Shown here piece after piece: positions 19,580 to 28,252 of a stretch of 43,315 bases of DNA (positions are counted from its first letter, which is position 1; the number at the start of each line of letters is the position of its first letter). Source of the stretch: Candidatus Desantisbacteria bacterium CG1_02_49_89 (GTDB lineage: Bacteria; Desantisbacteria; UBA1551); contig MNUP01000128.1 of the NCBI GenBank assembly GCA_001871075.1, positions 1-43,315 of the forward strand, given 5' to 3'. Position numbers and translations under genes: made by a program. The notes below the pieces were generated by a model. That model worked only from the letters and a program-made list of their open reading frames with translations, was not told the origin of the DNA and did not search any database.

Positions 19580-19655
19580 CCTGCCCGCCGTAGTATTAGC
19601 AAACCTTCTTCGGATAGAAGAGTTTTAGGTTTGCTAAGTCTTTACGTAGGCGGGA
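19580..19655 (-). repeat. Family B structured repeat
   Basis: The reverse complement CCCGCCTACGTAAAGACTTAGCAAACC...GGTTTGCTAATACTACGGCGGGC has outer and inner stems matching the copy at 9487. Confidence 0.65.
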
Positions 19656-19683
19656 TACGTTGACACGTTGACACGATTTTAAA

Positions 19684-21621
19684 CTAAGATTCCTGACTGC
19701 TCCTGGAAACCAGCCAGTTAGAAAGTATTGACTCCGCTACCAGTAAACCTAAAAGGAGCCAGGCAAGAGGGACGCGAAGGGATATGCCCTGGCGGCGCAG
19801 CGCTATTTCCTCAAGAAGCCGCGGGTCCTTGGCATCCAGGATCGCCGGCGAAAGCCCTTTGAAATAAGAATTTACCTTGTCTTTTGAAACCGGGGTAAGG
19901 TCGGATTCAGCCGGGTCAGGATTATCCTCAGATCCCAGTCCCTGCCTCGGCAGAAGATAGCGCATGATCTCGTGAACGAACGCGACGAAGACCGGCTTCA
20001 CGTAAAAATCGTTCCATCCCACGGATGGAAGGCCGGCGAAAGCAAGCACCTTTCCCCTGCCAAAGCTTTTTTCAAGCAGGAACGGGTAGGAGTTGTCAAA
20101 CGAGGCAAGGATGCCTGTGCCTGAATCAGCCGAAGCCCTTAGAGACCAGAACTTGAAAAAGTGCGCTGAGCCCAGGTCACCCTGGCCCGGAGCCTGGAAA
20201 GCGGCGAAAATAGGATGCCTCCAGTCCACAAGGGAGATGCTTGAGAATCCTTTTCCTTTTGAAACGTCAATAAGATCCCCAACTTCCGCGGGGAAGAAAG
20301 AAGCGCCGGAAGCGCCAAGCTCGTTATTATAATACGCCTTATCAATACTGTCACCCAGGAAGAAGATCGCGCTGCCCCCGTCTTTCACGAACGAAGACAG
20401 GCGCTGGAGATCCGGGTCTGCCATCCGCCTCACGTCCATAAGCACCACTGACGCGCAGTTGCTGAGGTCAGCCCCTTCCAGCTGGGACGCCGAGATGAAC
20501 TGGACTGAGAACGGAGACGATATTTTGCCTGCCTGGGGGTTGAGAGCGGCGGCGAGGAACACTGCCTGCCGCAATGAGGCGTCTGAAAGGTCGTTAAGCG
20601 CGAAAATAACGTCCAGCTTCTGCCTTACTTCAATGACAAAGTCCCGCCTGTCATCCGCGGCAAGAGAATCCGGCTCTATTTCAACGAACCCGGAGTGGAC
20701 ACCGGGCTCAGGCGATTCTTCCATAAAGCTGACTGACGCGGAGCTGTTGCCCGCGACCTGCGCTATGCGGCTTGTTTTTTTAACCCCGTTTATGTAAAGG
20801 GCGGCTGAAACAGACCTGTCAGCGAAGGAAAAATTGGAAAGCACGGCGCGGACCTCGAATTTCTGGCCGCGGACGCTTACCCCGGGAAAAACGTTGACGC
20901 CTGTCACAGCCGCGTTAATGAAATCGTAGGACCCGAAATTGATAATGTTAAGCCTGGTCCTTTCCTTCATATTATCGCTTATCCTCACGGATCCGGGGCC
21001 TTCCATGACAGCGCGCTGCATGTCGGTCAGGAAAAATATTTCTTTGTTAAGCTCGGGAGCGGGATTGAGAAGCTGGAACGCCCTGGACAGCGCGGGATTA
21101 AGGTCTCCGCCCTTCCTGGAAATACCCGCGGCCTTAATGCCGTCGCGCACTGAAGCAAGGCTGTAGTTAAGGGCTGAAGGATTTGGCTGGCTGTCGTCAT
21201 CCAGCAGCACAAGCGCCGCGCCGCCGTCCGATATCCCGCCCAGGATCTTTGCCGCTATTTCCTTTGCTTTTTCAAAGCGCGTAGCGCCTTCCTCAGAATA
21301 ATCCATGCTTACCGTGTTGTCAAGCACGAAAACCGCGTCTGTGCTGGCACCCGGATTGGAAAAAAGCCTGCCCGCGTATTTCATAACAGGACGGGCAAGG
21401 AGTATTGCGAGTATCGCCAGGCAGGCAATGCGGACAATGAGCAGGATAAGCTGGAATATCTAGACCCTGCGCACGGTTTTTTTCTGCATCTCAATGAGGA
21501 ACTTTAAACTCGGAAAAAAGACGGTTTTCTTCCTGCGCCTGCCGATAAAGTGCAGGATGATGGGGATGGAGACTGCGGAAAGGCCGAAGAGTAACCAGGG
21601 AGTGAGGAAAGAGAGACCCAC
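19684..21621 (-). CDS. BatA-like protein (N-terminal membrane domain plus VWA) containing an in-frame TAG at codon 54
   Basis: From GTG at 21621: (M)GLSFLTPWLLFGLSAVSIPIILHFIGRRRKKTVFFPSLKFLIEMQKKTVRRV*IFQLILLIVRIACLAILAILLARPVMKYAGRLF..., then VWA VFVLDNTVSMDYSEEGATRFEKAKEIA. TAAGGAG precedes the GTG. The ORF track shows only the part after the stop. Confidence 0.85.
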
Positions 21622-21650
21622 TAAAAACTCCTTATTTTAAATTGCAAATG

Positions 21651-22411
21651 AAAAAAGGGGACGGGTTCATTTATTTTCCTCTTTGAACGGCCTGCCTCTT
21701 CTTCTTATCTGCATTTTTCTGCCTAAAATATTTTCTATCTTTTCTTTGAATACATCATTCCCAAAGGCTACTCCCTTATTTACTGACTCTGTAATAAGTT
21801 TCCATTCAAAATCAGGTATGCTTTCTTTAAACCATTTCTCATATTTTTTTTGCCTTTCATCTTCATTGCTACCCAAAGATAAAAACCAGGAATCAAAATC
21901 AAGAAGCGGATCTGCTTTAAAACCGATCTTGCCATTATAGCTACTCCATTTATAATCTCCGGGCAACCGCGTGATCCCCGCTCTTGCCGGATTCATTTCT
22001 ATGTATCTGGAACAAGCAAGCAGATAATTATCCATGGAAACCGGGGAGCTCCTGAATCTCCCCTCCCAAAGCGTACCGGTACGTTTATATTTTTTATTCA
22101 CATACTGAGCATATTTCTGAGCAATGGATTTAATAAATTTAGCAAGATGCTCTTTGACTAGCGGTTCAAGTAAAAAATGAACGTGGTTATTCATCAGAAC
22201 ATATGAATATAAATTCATTTCATATTCTGTTTTCGCGATTTTTATCAACCTTAAGAAATATTGAAAATCGTCATCGCAAAAAAATATGACTTGTTTATTA
22301 TTGCCTCTATGAATAATATGATATGTTACATTCGCAAGAGCACGCCTGGCATATCTTGGCATTATCTTTTTGCCTCTTTATAGTTAAATAAATGAACCCG
22401 TCCCCTTTTTT
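21651..22411 (-). mobile_element. RAYT element with perfect 26-bp inverted termini
   Basis: Left AAAAAAGGGGACGGGTTCATTTATTT (21651-21676), right AAATAAATGAACCCGTCCCCTTTTTT (22386-22411), exact reverse complements. Confidence 0.85.
21667..22362 (-). CDS. REP-associated tyrosine transposase (Y1_Tnp/RAYT)
   Basis: MPRYARRALANVTYHIIHRGNNKQVIFF...YVLMNNHVHFLLEP...GRFRSSPVSMDNYLLACSRYIEMNPARAGI...YKWSSY; HUH-type HVH motif. Confidence 0.93.
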   Translation of the reverse strand: MPRYARRALANVTYHIIHRGNNKQVIFFCDDDFQYFLRLIKIAKTEYEMNLYSYVLMNNHVHFLLEPLVKEHLAKFIKSIAQKYAQYVNKKYKRTGTLWEGRFRSSPVSMDNYLLACSRYIEMNPARAGITRLPGDYKWSSYNGKIGFKADPLLDFDSWFLSLGSNEDERQKKYEKWFKESIPDFEWKLITESVNKGVAFGNDVFKEKIENILGRKMQIRRRGRPFKEENK

Positions 22412-23297
22412 ATTTCGCCTGTTTCTGGGTCAGGTACGCGGCAAGGACGCGGTCGTACGGGACGGAGGTGTTAATTGGAACGTAATCTATCTGGCTCTCG
22501 GAACAGACTTTTTTATAGTGTTCGACAAAATCTTTCACGCGCCTGCAGTATTCGTCGCGCAGCGCCCGGGGATAGAGGAACATTTTGTCCCCGGATTCCA
22601 GGTCCTGAAGGGTCAGGGACTCGGAAAAGGAAAAATCCAGCTCCATTTTGTCCAGCACGTGGAAAATAATGCACTCGTGCTTGTTGTGCCTGAAGTGTTT
22701 CAGGGCTGACAGCACTTCGTCCTCATTGTCAAGCAGGTCTGAAATAAGTATTATAAGGGCGCGCCTTTTTATTATGTTCGCCAGGTCGTGGCAGGGTTTC
22801 GCGATGGAGCTTTTACCGGAAGACCGCAGGTCCTGCAAAGAGTTCAGTATGACCTGCAGATGGCCCGGGGTGCTGCGCGGAGGAATGATCCTGTCCAGGG
22901 AAGAGGAGAAAGGGGCAAGACCGACGGCATCCTGCTGTTTTATAAGAACGTAGGAAAGAAGCGCGGAAAGGTAACAGCCGTATTCAAGCTTGGTCTGCCC
23001 GTTTGAGGTGTAGCCCATGGACGAGCTGCGGTCCAGCAAGATATAGGCCTTAAGGTTTGTTTCTTCCTCATACTGCTTGATGTAGTAGCGGTCTGACCGG
23101 GCAAAGACCTTCCAGTCAATGCGGCGTATCTCATCACCCCAGGTGTAGGCACGGTGCTCGCTGAACTCAACGCTGGAGCCCTTGTAAGGGCTGCGGTGCA
23201 GGCCCGTGACAGTGCCTTCCACCGCCCCGCGGGGCAGGAAGGAAAGGTTTGTGAACTTGCTGATGATATTTGGGTCAAGATAACGGGAAGCGGGCAA
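22410..23297 (-). CDS. DUF58 domain-containing protein
   Basis: 295 aa; GLHRSPYKGSSVEFSEHRAYTWGDEIRRIDWKVFARSDRYYIKQYEEETNLKAYILLDRSSSMGY is the DUF58 signature. Confidence 0.93.
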   Translation of the reverse strand: MPASRYLDPNIISKFTNLSFLPRGAVEGTVTGLHRSPYKGSSVEFSEHRAYTWGDEIRRIDWKVFARSDRYYIKQYEEETNLKAYILLDRSSSMGYTSNGQTKLEYGCYLSALLSYVLIKQQDAVGLAPFSSSLDRIIPPRSTPGHLQVILNSLQDLRSSGKSSIAKPCHDLANIIKRRALIILISDLLDNEDEVLSALKHFRHNKHECIIFHVLDKMELDFSFSESLTLQDLESGDKMFLYPRALRDEYCRRVKDFVEHYKKVCSESQIDYVPINTSVPYDRVLAAYLTQKQAK

Positions 23298-23425
23298 GGT
23301 AACTCCTTAAAAACGTATCAACGTATCAGCGTATCAACGTGTCAGAGTAACTACAAGGATTTAATAAATAAAATCTCAAAGTTTTAAATAAATTCCTTAT
23401 GCATTTGCGTTGACACGTTGACACG

Positions 23426-24427
23426 CTATTTATATTCAGGTTCCTTTATTGTTTCTAAAAGTTTGTCGATGATGGAATCAGAGGTGATGCCGTCCGCCTC
23501 GGCGTTGAAGTTCGCTATGATGCGGTGCCGCAGGGCCGAGTGGGCGACTGCCTGGACGTCCTTGCAGCTGATATTGCACCTTCCCTCCATGATCGCGCGG
23601 GCTTTCGCCCCGATAACAAGGCACTGCGCCGCCCTTGGGCCGGCTCCCCAGCTTACCCACTTTTTCACGAAATCAGGGCAGTCCGGCTGGTTGGGCCGGG
23701 TTGAACGGGTTATCGCAAGAGTATAGTTGACAACGTGCTCTGAAACGGGAAGCTTGCGCACGAGTTTCTGCATGCGCAATATCTCCTCCCCTTTCATGAC
23801 AACGTCCAGCTCGGTCACGTCCTCGCTTGTGGTAGCGGTTATTATCTTCCTCTCGTCTGCTTCAGACGGGTAATCAATTTTTATGTTGAACATGAACCTG
23901 TCCAGCTGGGCTTCAGGCAGAGGATAGGTGCCTTCCTGCTCAATGGGGTTCTGGGTCGCGAGCACGAAGAACGGCTCCTGGATCGGGTACGTGACGCCGC
24001 CGACAGTGACGCGGTATTCCTGCATAGCCTCAAGAAGCGCTGCCTGGGTTTTCGGCGGGGTCCTGTTTATTTCGTCAGCCAGGAGCACGTTGGCGAAAAC
24101 CGGGCCCTGTATGAAACGGTAACTGCGCTTTCCGGTTGAGCGGTCCTCCTCGATGACCTCTGTGCCGGTTATGTCTGACGGCATCAGGTCAGGAGTGAAC
24201 TGTATGCGGTTGAACTTCAGGTTCATCACCCGCGCTATGGTGCGCACCAGCAGGGTTTTGGCAAGCCCGGGCACCCCGACAACAAGGCAGTGGCCGCGCG
24301 AAAAAAGCCCTATGAGCATCTCCTCAACAACCTCTTTCTGGCCGATGATGACCTTTGAGATCTCCTTCAGCATTTTCTCTTTCGCCTGCTTTACTTCCTC
24401 GACGATCTTTGCCTCGCTGTCAACCAT
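23426..24427 (-). CDS. MoxR-family AAA+ ATPase
   Basis: 333 aa; GHCLVVGVPGLAKTLLVRTIA, VLLADEINRTPPKTQAALLEAMQEYRVTVGG, LATQNPIEQEGTYPLPEAQLDRFMF. Confidence 0.96.
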   Translation of the reverse strand: MVDSEAKIVEEVKQAKEKMLKEISKVIIGQKEVVEEMLIGLFSRGHCLVVGVPGLAKTLLVRTIARVMNLKFNRIQFTPDLMPSDITGTEVIEEDRSTGKRSYRFIQGPVFANVLLADEINRTPPKTQAALLEAMQEYRVTVGGVTYPIQEPFFVLATQNPIEQEGTYPLPEAQLDRFMFNIKIDYPSEADERKIITATTSEDVTELDVVMKGEEILRMQKLVRKLPVSEHVVNYTLAITRSTRPNQPDCPDFVKKWVSWGAGPRAAQCLVIGAKARAIMEGRCNISCKDVQAVAHSALRHRIIANFNAEADGITSDSIIDKLLETIKEPEYK

Positions 24428-24562
24428 TTAACCTCCGAAAATCAATTATGAGTTATGAATTATGAATTATGAGTGAAGGAATCAGGGCTTTTGCCCTGAA
24501 TTGAAATAAAAATCCTTGCTGTTGATTCATAATTCATAAATCATAATTCATAATTATATTTA

Positions 24563-25138
24563 TTATTTAATTTCTAAGGAAATATTGTCGAACCAGACGA
24601 TGCCGGCAGGATAGCAGCCGTACAGAATGACCCGCGCCTCTTTTATGCTCTCCTTGGGTATGGGAAAATCGGTTTCAAAGTGCTTCCACTCTCCCTCTTC
24701 CTCTTTCTTAAACTCGCAGTCAATCTGGAACTGGAACACCAACAGCTTCCCTTTTTCAGGGTCGTCTTTGTAGCCTTTTACGAAAACAAGGACGTATGGG
24801 ATCCTGCCCTTGGTCTTGCCCTCGGCGCGCACGTCAGCTGAAACAATGTATTTTTTGCCGAACTGCACGGGTATGAGGTCGGACTCAAAACCGAAACCTT
24901 CGATGGAGGCTATTGATTCGAATTCCGCGGCCTTCTCGTTCATCAGGAATTTTAAGCTACGGCCGCTCTTTGATATCTTGCTGTCAAATACAACATTCTT
25001 ACCCCATTGCACCTTCCCCTTCACGTCGCCTATGGTATTGACATGCCAGAATGCGGGAGAATCCTTGCCGTCCTCAAAACTACCGTTGGAAAGCAAGCTT
25101 GCCGCCGCAACCAGAATAATAAAGGCATTACCGATCAT
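24563..25138 (-). CDS. Secreted protein with carbohydrate-binding-like beta-sandwich domain
   Basis: 191 aa; signal peptide, then LLSNGSFEDGKDSPAFWH ... VWFDNISLEIK, typical of CBM4/9-like modules. Confidence 0.65.
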   Translation of the reverse strand: MIGNAFIILVAAASLLSNGSFEDGKDSPAFWHVNTIGDVKGKVQWGKNVVFDSKISKSGRSLKFLMNEKAAEFESIASIEGFGFESDLIPVQFGKKYIVSADVRAEGKTKGRIPYVLVFVKGYKDDPEKGKLLVFQFQIDCEFKKEEEGEWKHFETDFPIPKESIKEARVILYGCYPAGIVWFDNISLEIK

Positions 25139-25388
25139 AGAAGCTCCCGAAAACTAGAATAGCCACTGAGTACCACTGAGTTCACTGAGTTGCTTTGTAA
25201 ACTACGTAAACTATGTAAACTTTATAAACTGTCTTTTGACCACGGAGGCACGGTCGCCCCTACGGCGACCCGCCGATGAGGCGGGAGACTACCTTATTGA
25301 TCTTTGGCTTTAAACTAATGACAAATGACTAATGACTGCCCTTTAACCACGAATTAACACGAATTTCCACGAATTATTAACTAGAGCC

Positions 25389-25500
25389 TGGCAACTAATT
25401 CATATACCGAGGGGAAAACCATAGCAAAACATTCAATTTACCCCCATTTTAAGGCTCTTTTAGGCTGTTTTTGGGGGTAAATCTGAAGTATTAGTTGCCA
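25389..25500. repeat. Nested inverted-repeat element (MITE or structured RNA candidate)
   Basis: Outer perfect IR TGGCAACTAAT/ATTAGTTGCCA (25389-25399/25490-25500). Inner perfect IR ATTTACCCCCA/TGGGGGTAAAT (25436-25446/25472-25482). Confidence 0.65.
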
Positions 25501-25841
25501 CTTACCCCCATAGCCTCTCCGACGAGAACTTTTCATACACATATTTGAACACAATAGCAATTAATATATTACCGTCGGAAGATATTTTGAATTGCTGTTA
25601 GTTGCCACACTCAACTATATAAACTGCGTTAACTTTATAAACTGCATTTTGACCACGAAAACACGAAACCTTCGGTCAGCCACGGATGTTCACGGATAAA
25701 TTTTTGGCTTTAAACTAATGACGAATGATTAATGACAAAAGACTGCTTTGCAACCACGAATTAACACGAATTTCCACGAATTACAAACTTTGTAAACTTG
25801 TAAACTATGTAAACTTTATAAACTTCTTAGTAGGCTGTGGA

Positions 25842-28013
25842 CTATGGACCGTGGACTGTGGACTTCAGTTTATTAAAGTAGGCGCGCTGAAGCAGATTCG
25901 CAACTGTCCGCTCGCCTTCGGACGGGAAATAGAATGTCTTTTCGTTCAGCAATTCTATGGCTTTATCCGGGTCTTTCTTCAGATACCACCTGGCAAGCCG
26001 TTTTCTTATGAATTCGTTGTTCTTCAGGGCGATGGGCACGCTGTTCAGGATCTTCAGAGCAACCTTTCGATCCTTTGTCGTCCTGCAAAGGTCGTCAAAC
26101 TCATCGAACGTCTGAAGCCCCGTTCCGCCGCCGAGGGAAAGAGCCCTGCGATAATATCTTTTGGCTTCGCTCTTGTTCCCCTTCCATCTCCACAGCGCGT
26201 AACCGATGTTGCGTAAAAGCACGGGATCATTGTTTCCCAGTTTCTCCGATGTCTTCCATTCTTTTAGTGCTTCTTCAGGCCTGCCCTTAGAATAAAGAAG
26301 GCTGCCCAGATAATAACGCGCCATGCGGCATTTCGGGCCTGCGGTTTTGCAGGCTTTCCTGAGGATCTCTATCTCTTCTGTCCTGTGCGGGAATACGAAA
26401 TCAGATTTCATTTTCTCAGCCAGTTCATAATAAACAAGAGCGGCGTCTTTGTTGTCGGTTATAGATCCGAGGTAATAATACGCCATCGGGTTAACGCCTA
26501 TTTTTGTCCCGCATTTCATCACATATTCAAGCAGGAGATACCGCGCCATGCTGTATTCTTTCGCGTTCAGGCGCCTTGAAGCGAGCTCAAGATAGAGCTC
26601 GGCAGAGGGATCGATGCCCGGAGCACAGAGATCTTTCGGGTCGTTCCAAAGAAAACGACCTTTAGAGACTTTTTTGACACTGATCTGACACAGATAATGC
26701 TTTGCCTCTTTATTACTTCTATCTTTCTGAAGACAAGCTTTAAACATATTTTTGGCTTTTTTAAACAGCCCCTGCTTAAGATATATAATACCAAGCCACA
26801 GCAGGAGCTGCGCCGGATTCTTGGGGTCCTTCCTCAACGCTTTCCTGAATTTCGCCTCGGCATCCCCGTCACAACCAAGCCTGTAATCCTTCACGCCTTC
26901 CTCAAACAGGTCTATTTTCTTCCGGGCAGGAGGCTTCGGCGCAGGCATTTTCTTCTTTTTCCTGGCGCGCTTCATTGCTTTAATATAATAATTCTGCATT
27001 TCCCTTACAATGGGTTTTGGAGCGCCCCAGAACGGGTACCACTTTTCCTTCCAGGAGATCGTCTGCCCGGGCCGGATAAGCCCGGTTTCGTGCTGGGTCT
27101 CAAACATGCCGCTCTGCATCTCGATGTAAAGGGTGTGGTCTTCGCTGAGCCGGTCCTTCCAGGTGTTATTGTCATCCGACCTGCCCCAGGTGAAGATCTT
27201 CCTGCCCCTGCATTTCCTGCGGTCAGCGACGTTCACGACCCCGGCTTCGCGCTGGTGGTCGTAAACCGCGAACCAGTCCTTCTCTATGCCCAGGGCGTAG
27301 GTATCAGACGGGTGGATGTAGTTCCGTATCCAGCTCATGTCAATGCCGTGGTTAAAGGGAAAATCTATTTTGCCTGCCCAGCCTATACGTATTTTTTTCG
27401 CGGGATAAAAGATCTGGACGTAATCGTTGCACGGAAGAGCGGTGTTGGTCCAGAAATAGCTTGGCGCGGGAAAAGGGGTGGGATTGTTTATCTTTATCTC
27501 TGTTTCAAAGAACGGCTTATTGGGACGCAGGGTTATTTTCGCCTGCCATTCTGTGCGGAAGTTGCGCTCTATGTCGCCAACCGTAACGCTGGCGCCGGCC
27601 GCGGACTTTTCAACGCGCAGGCAGTTAAGAGGGGACATAGTTGTGACCGAATGGCCGATGATCGCGGAGTTGAACTCCACTCCCCCGCATATCCAGGCGC
27701 CGCGTATGGCGATAAGGGCGGGCTTTATGGCGCCTGGGTTGTAGAACATCTCCTCGTTCTTCTTTTTGTCGAAAACCGAGTAGATCCTACCCCCAAGCTG
27801 CGGCAGCATGGTTATTTTCAAATATTTGTTTTCAATAATTAATGCCCTGAATGTTTTTGTTGCTTTTATTCTTGTAAGGTTTCCCTGGTAGGTATAGGGA
27901 TATACACTGCGGTTGTTCAGTCCGTGGCCGCAAAAGGCGGGTTCTTTATAATCCTCCCGCATCTTGTATGCGGGCAAGGTAAGATTTGTCTCGTATAACT
28001 TAACGCTTTCCAT
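25842..28013 (-). CDS. DUF5107 domain protein with C-terminal TPRs
   Basis: 723 aa; MLPQLGGRIYSVFDKKKNEEMFYNPGAIKPALIAIRGAWICGGVEFN ... aldose-epimerase-like beta-sandwich, then TPR arrays. Confidence 0.8.
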   Translation of the reverse strand: MESVKLYETNLTLPAYKMREDYKEPAFCGHGLNNRSVYPYTYQGNLTRIKATKTFRALIIENKYLKITMLPQLGGRIYSVFDKKKNEEMFYNPGAIKPALIAIRGAWICGGVEFNSAIIGHSVTTMSPLNCLRVEKSAAGASVTVGDIERNFRTEWQAKITLRPNKPFFETEIKINNPTPFPAPSYFWTNTALPCNDYVQIFYPAKKIRIGWAGKIDFPFNHGIDMSWIRNYIHPSDTYALGIEKDWFAVYDHQREAGVVNVADRRKCRGRKIFTWGRSDDNNTWKDRLSEDHTLYIEMQSGMFETQHETGLIRPGQTISWKEKWYPFWGAPKPIVREMQNYYIKAMKRARKKKKMPAPKPPARKKIDLFEEGVKDYRLGCDGDAEAKFRKALRKDPKNPAQLLLWLGIIYLKQGLFKKAKNMFKACLQKDRSNKEAKHYLCQISVKKVSKGRFLWNDPKDLCAPGIDPSAELYLELASRRLNAKEYSMARYLLLEYVMKCGTKIGVNPMAYYYLGSITDNKDAALVYYELAEKMKSDFVFPHRTEEIEILRKACKTAGPKCRMARYYLGSLLYSKGRPEEALKEWKTSEKLGNNDPVLLRNIGYALWRWKGNKSEAKRYYRRALSLGGGTGLQTFDEFDDLCRTTKDRKVALKILNSVPIALKNNEFIRKRLARWYLKKDPDKAIELLNEKTFYFPSEGERTVANLLQRAYFNKLKSTVHGP

Positions 28014-28252
28014 GGTTTATTCATCGGCCATTGGCCATTGGTCATTTGTAATTTGTTAAAAACTACTACTCATAAAACAACGGGGCTAAAGCCCCTACTC
28101 CGAAAATCAAAATACGCAAACCTAAAGGTTTGCCCTACGAAATATCAGGGCTGAAGCCCTGAGTTACGATAAAAATCCTTGCTGTTGCGTTGACACTTTA
28201 ATACGCTTTTAAACAAATGACTAATGACAAATGACTAATGACTGCATTTAAA

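Noticed and set aside
21460-21462. TAG as evidence for a reassigned genetic code
   Set aside because: Several genes in the window end with TAG, including this one, so general recoding is not supported.
26697-27842. 381-aa plus-strand ORF opposite the DUF5107 gene
   Set aside because: No start context or domain; the minus-strand frame has clear family features.
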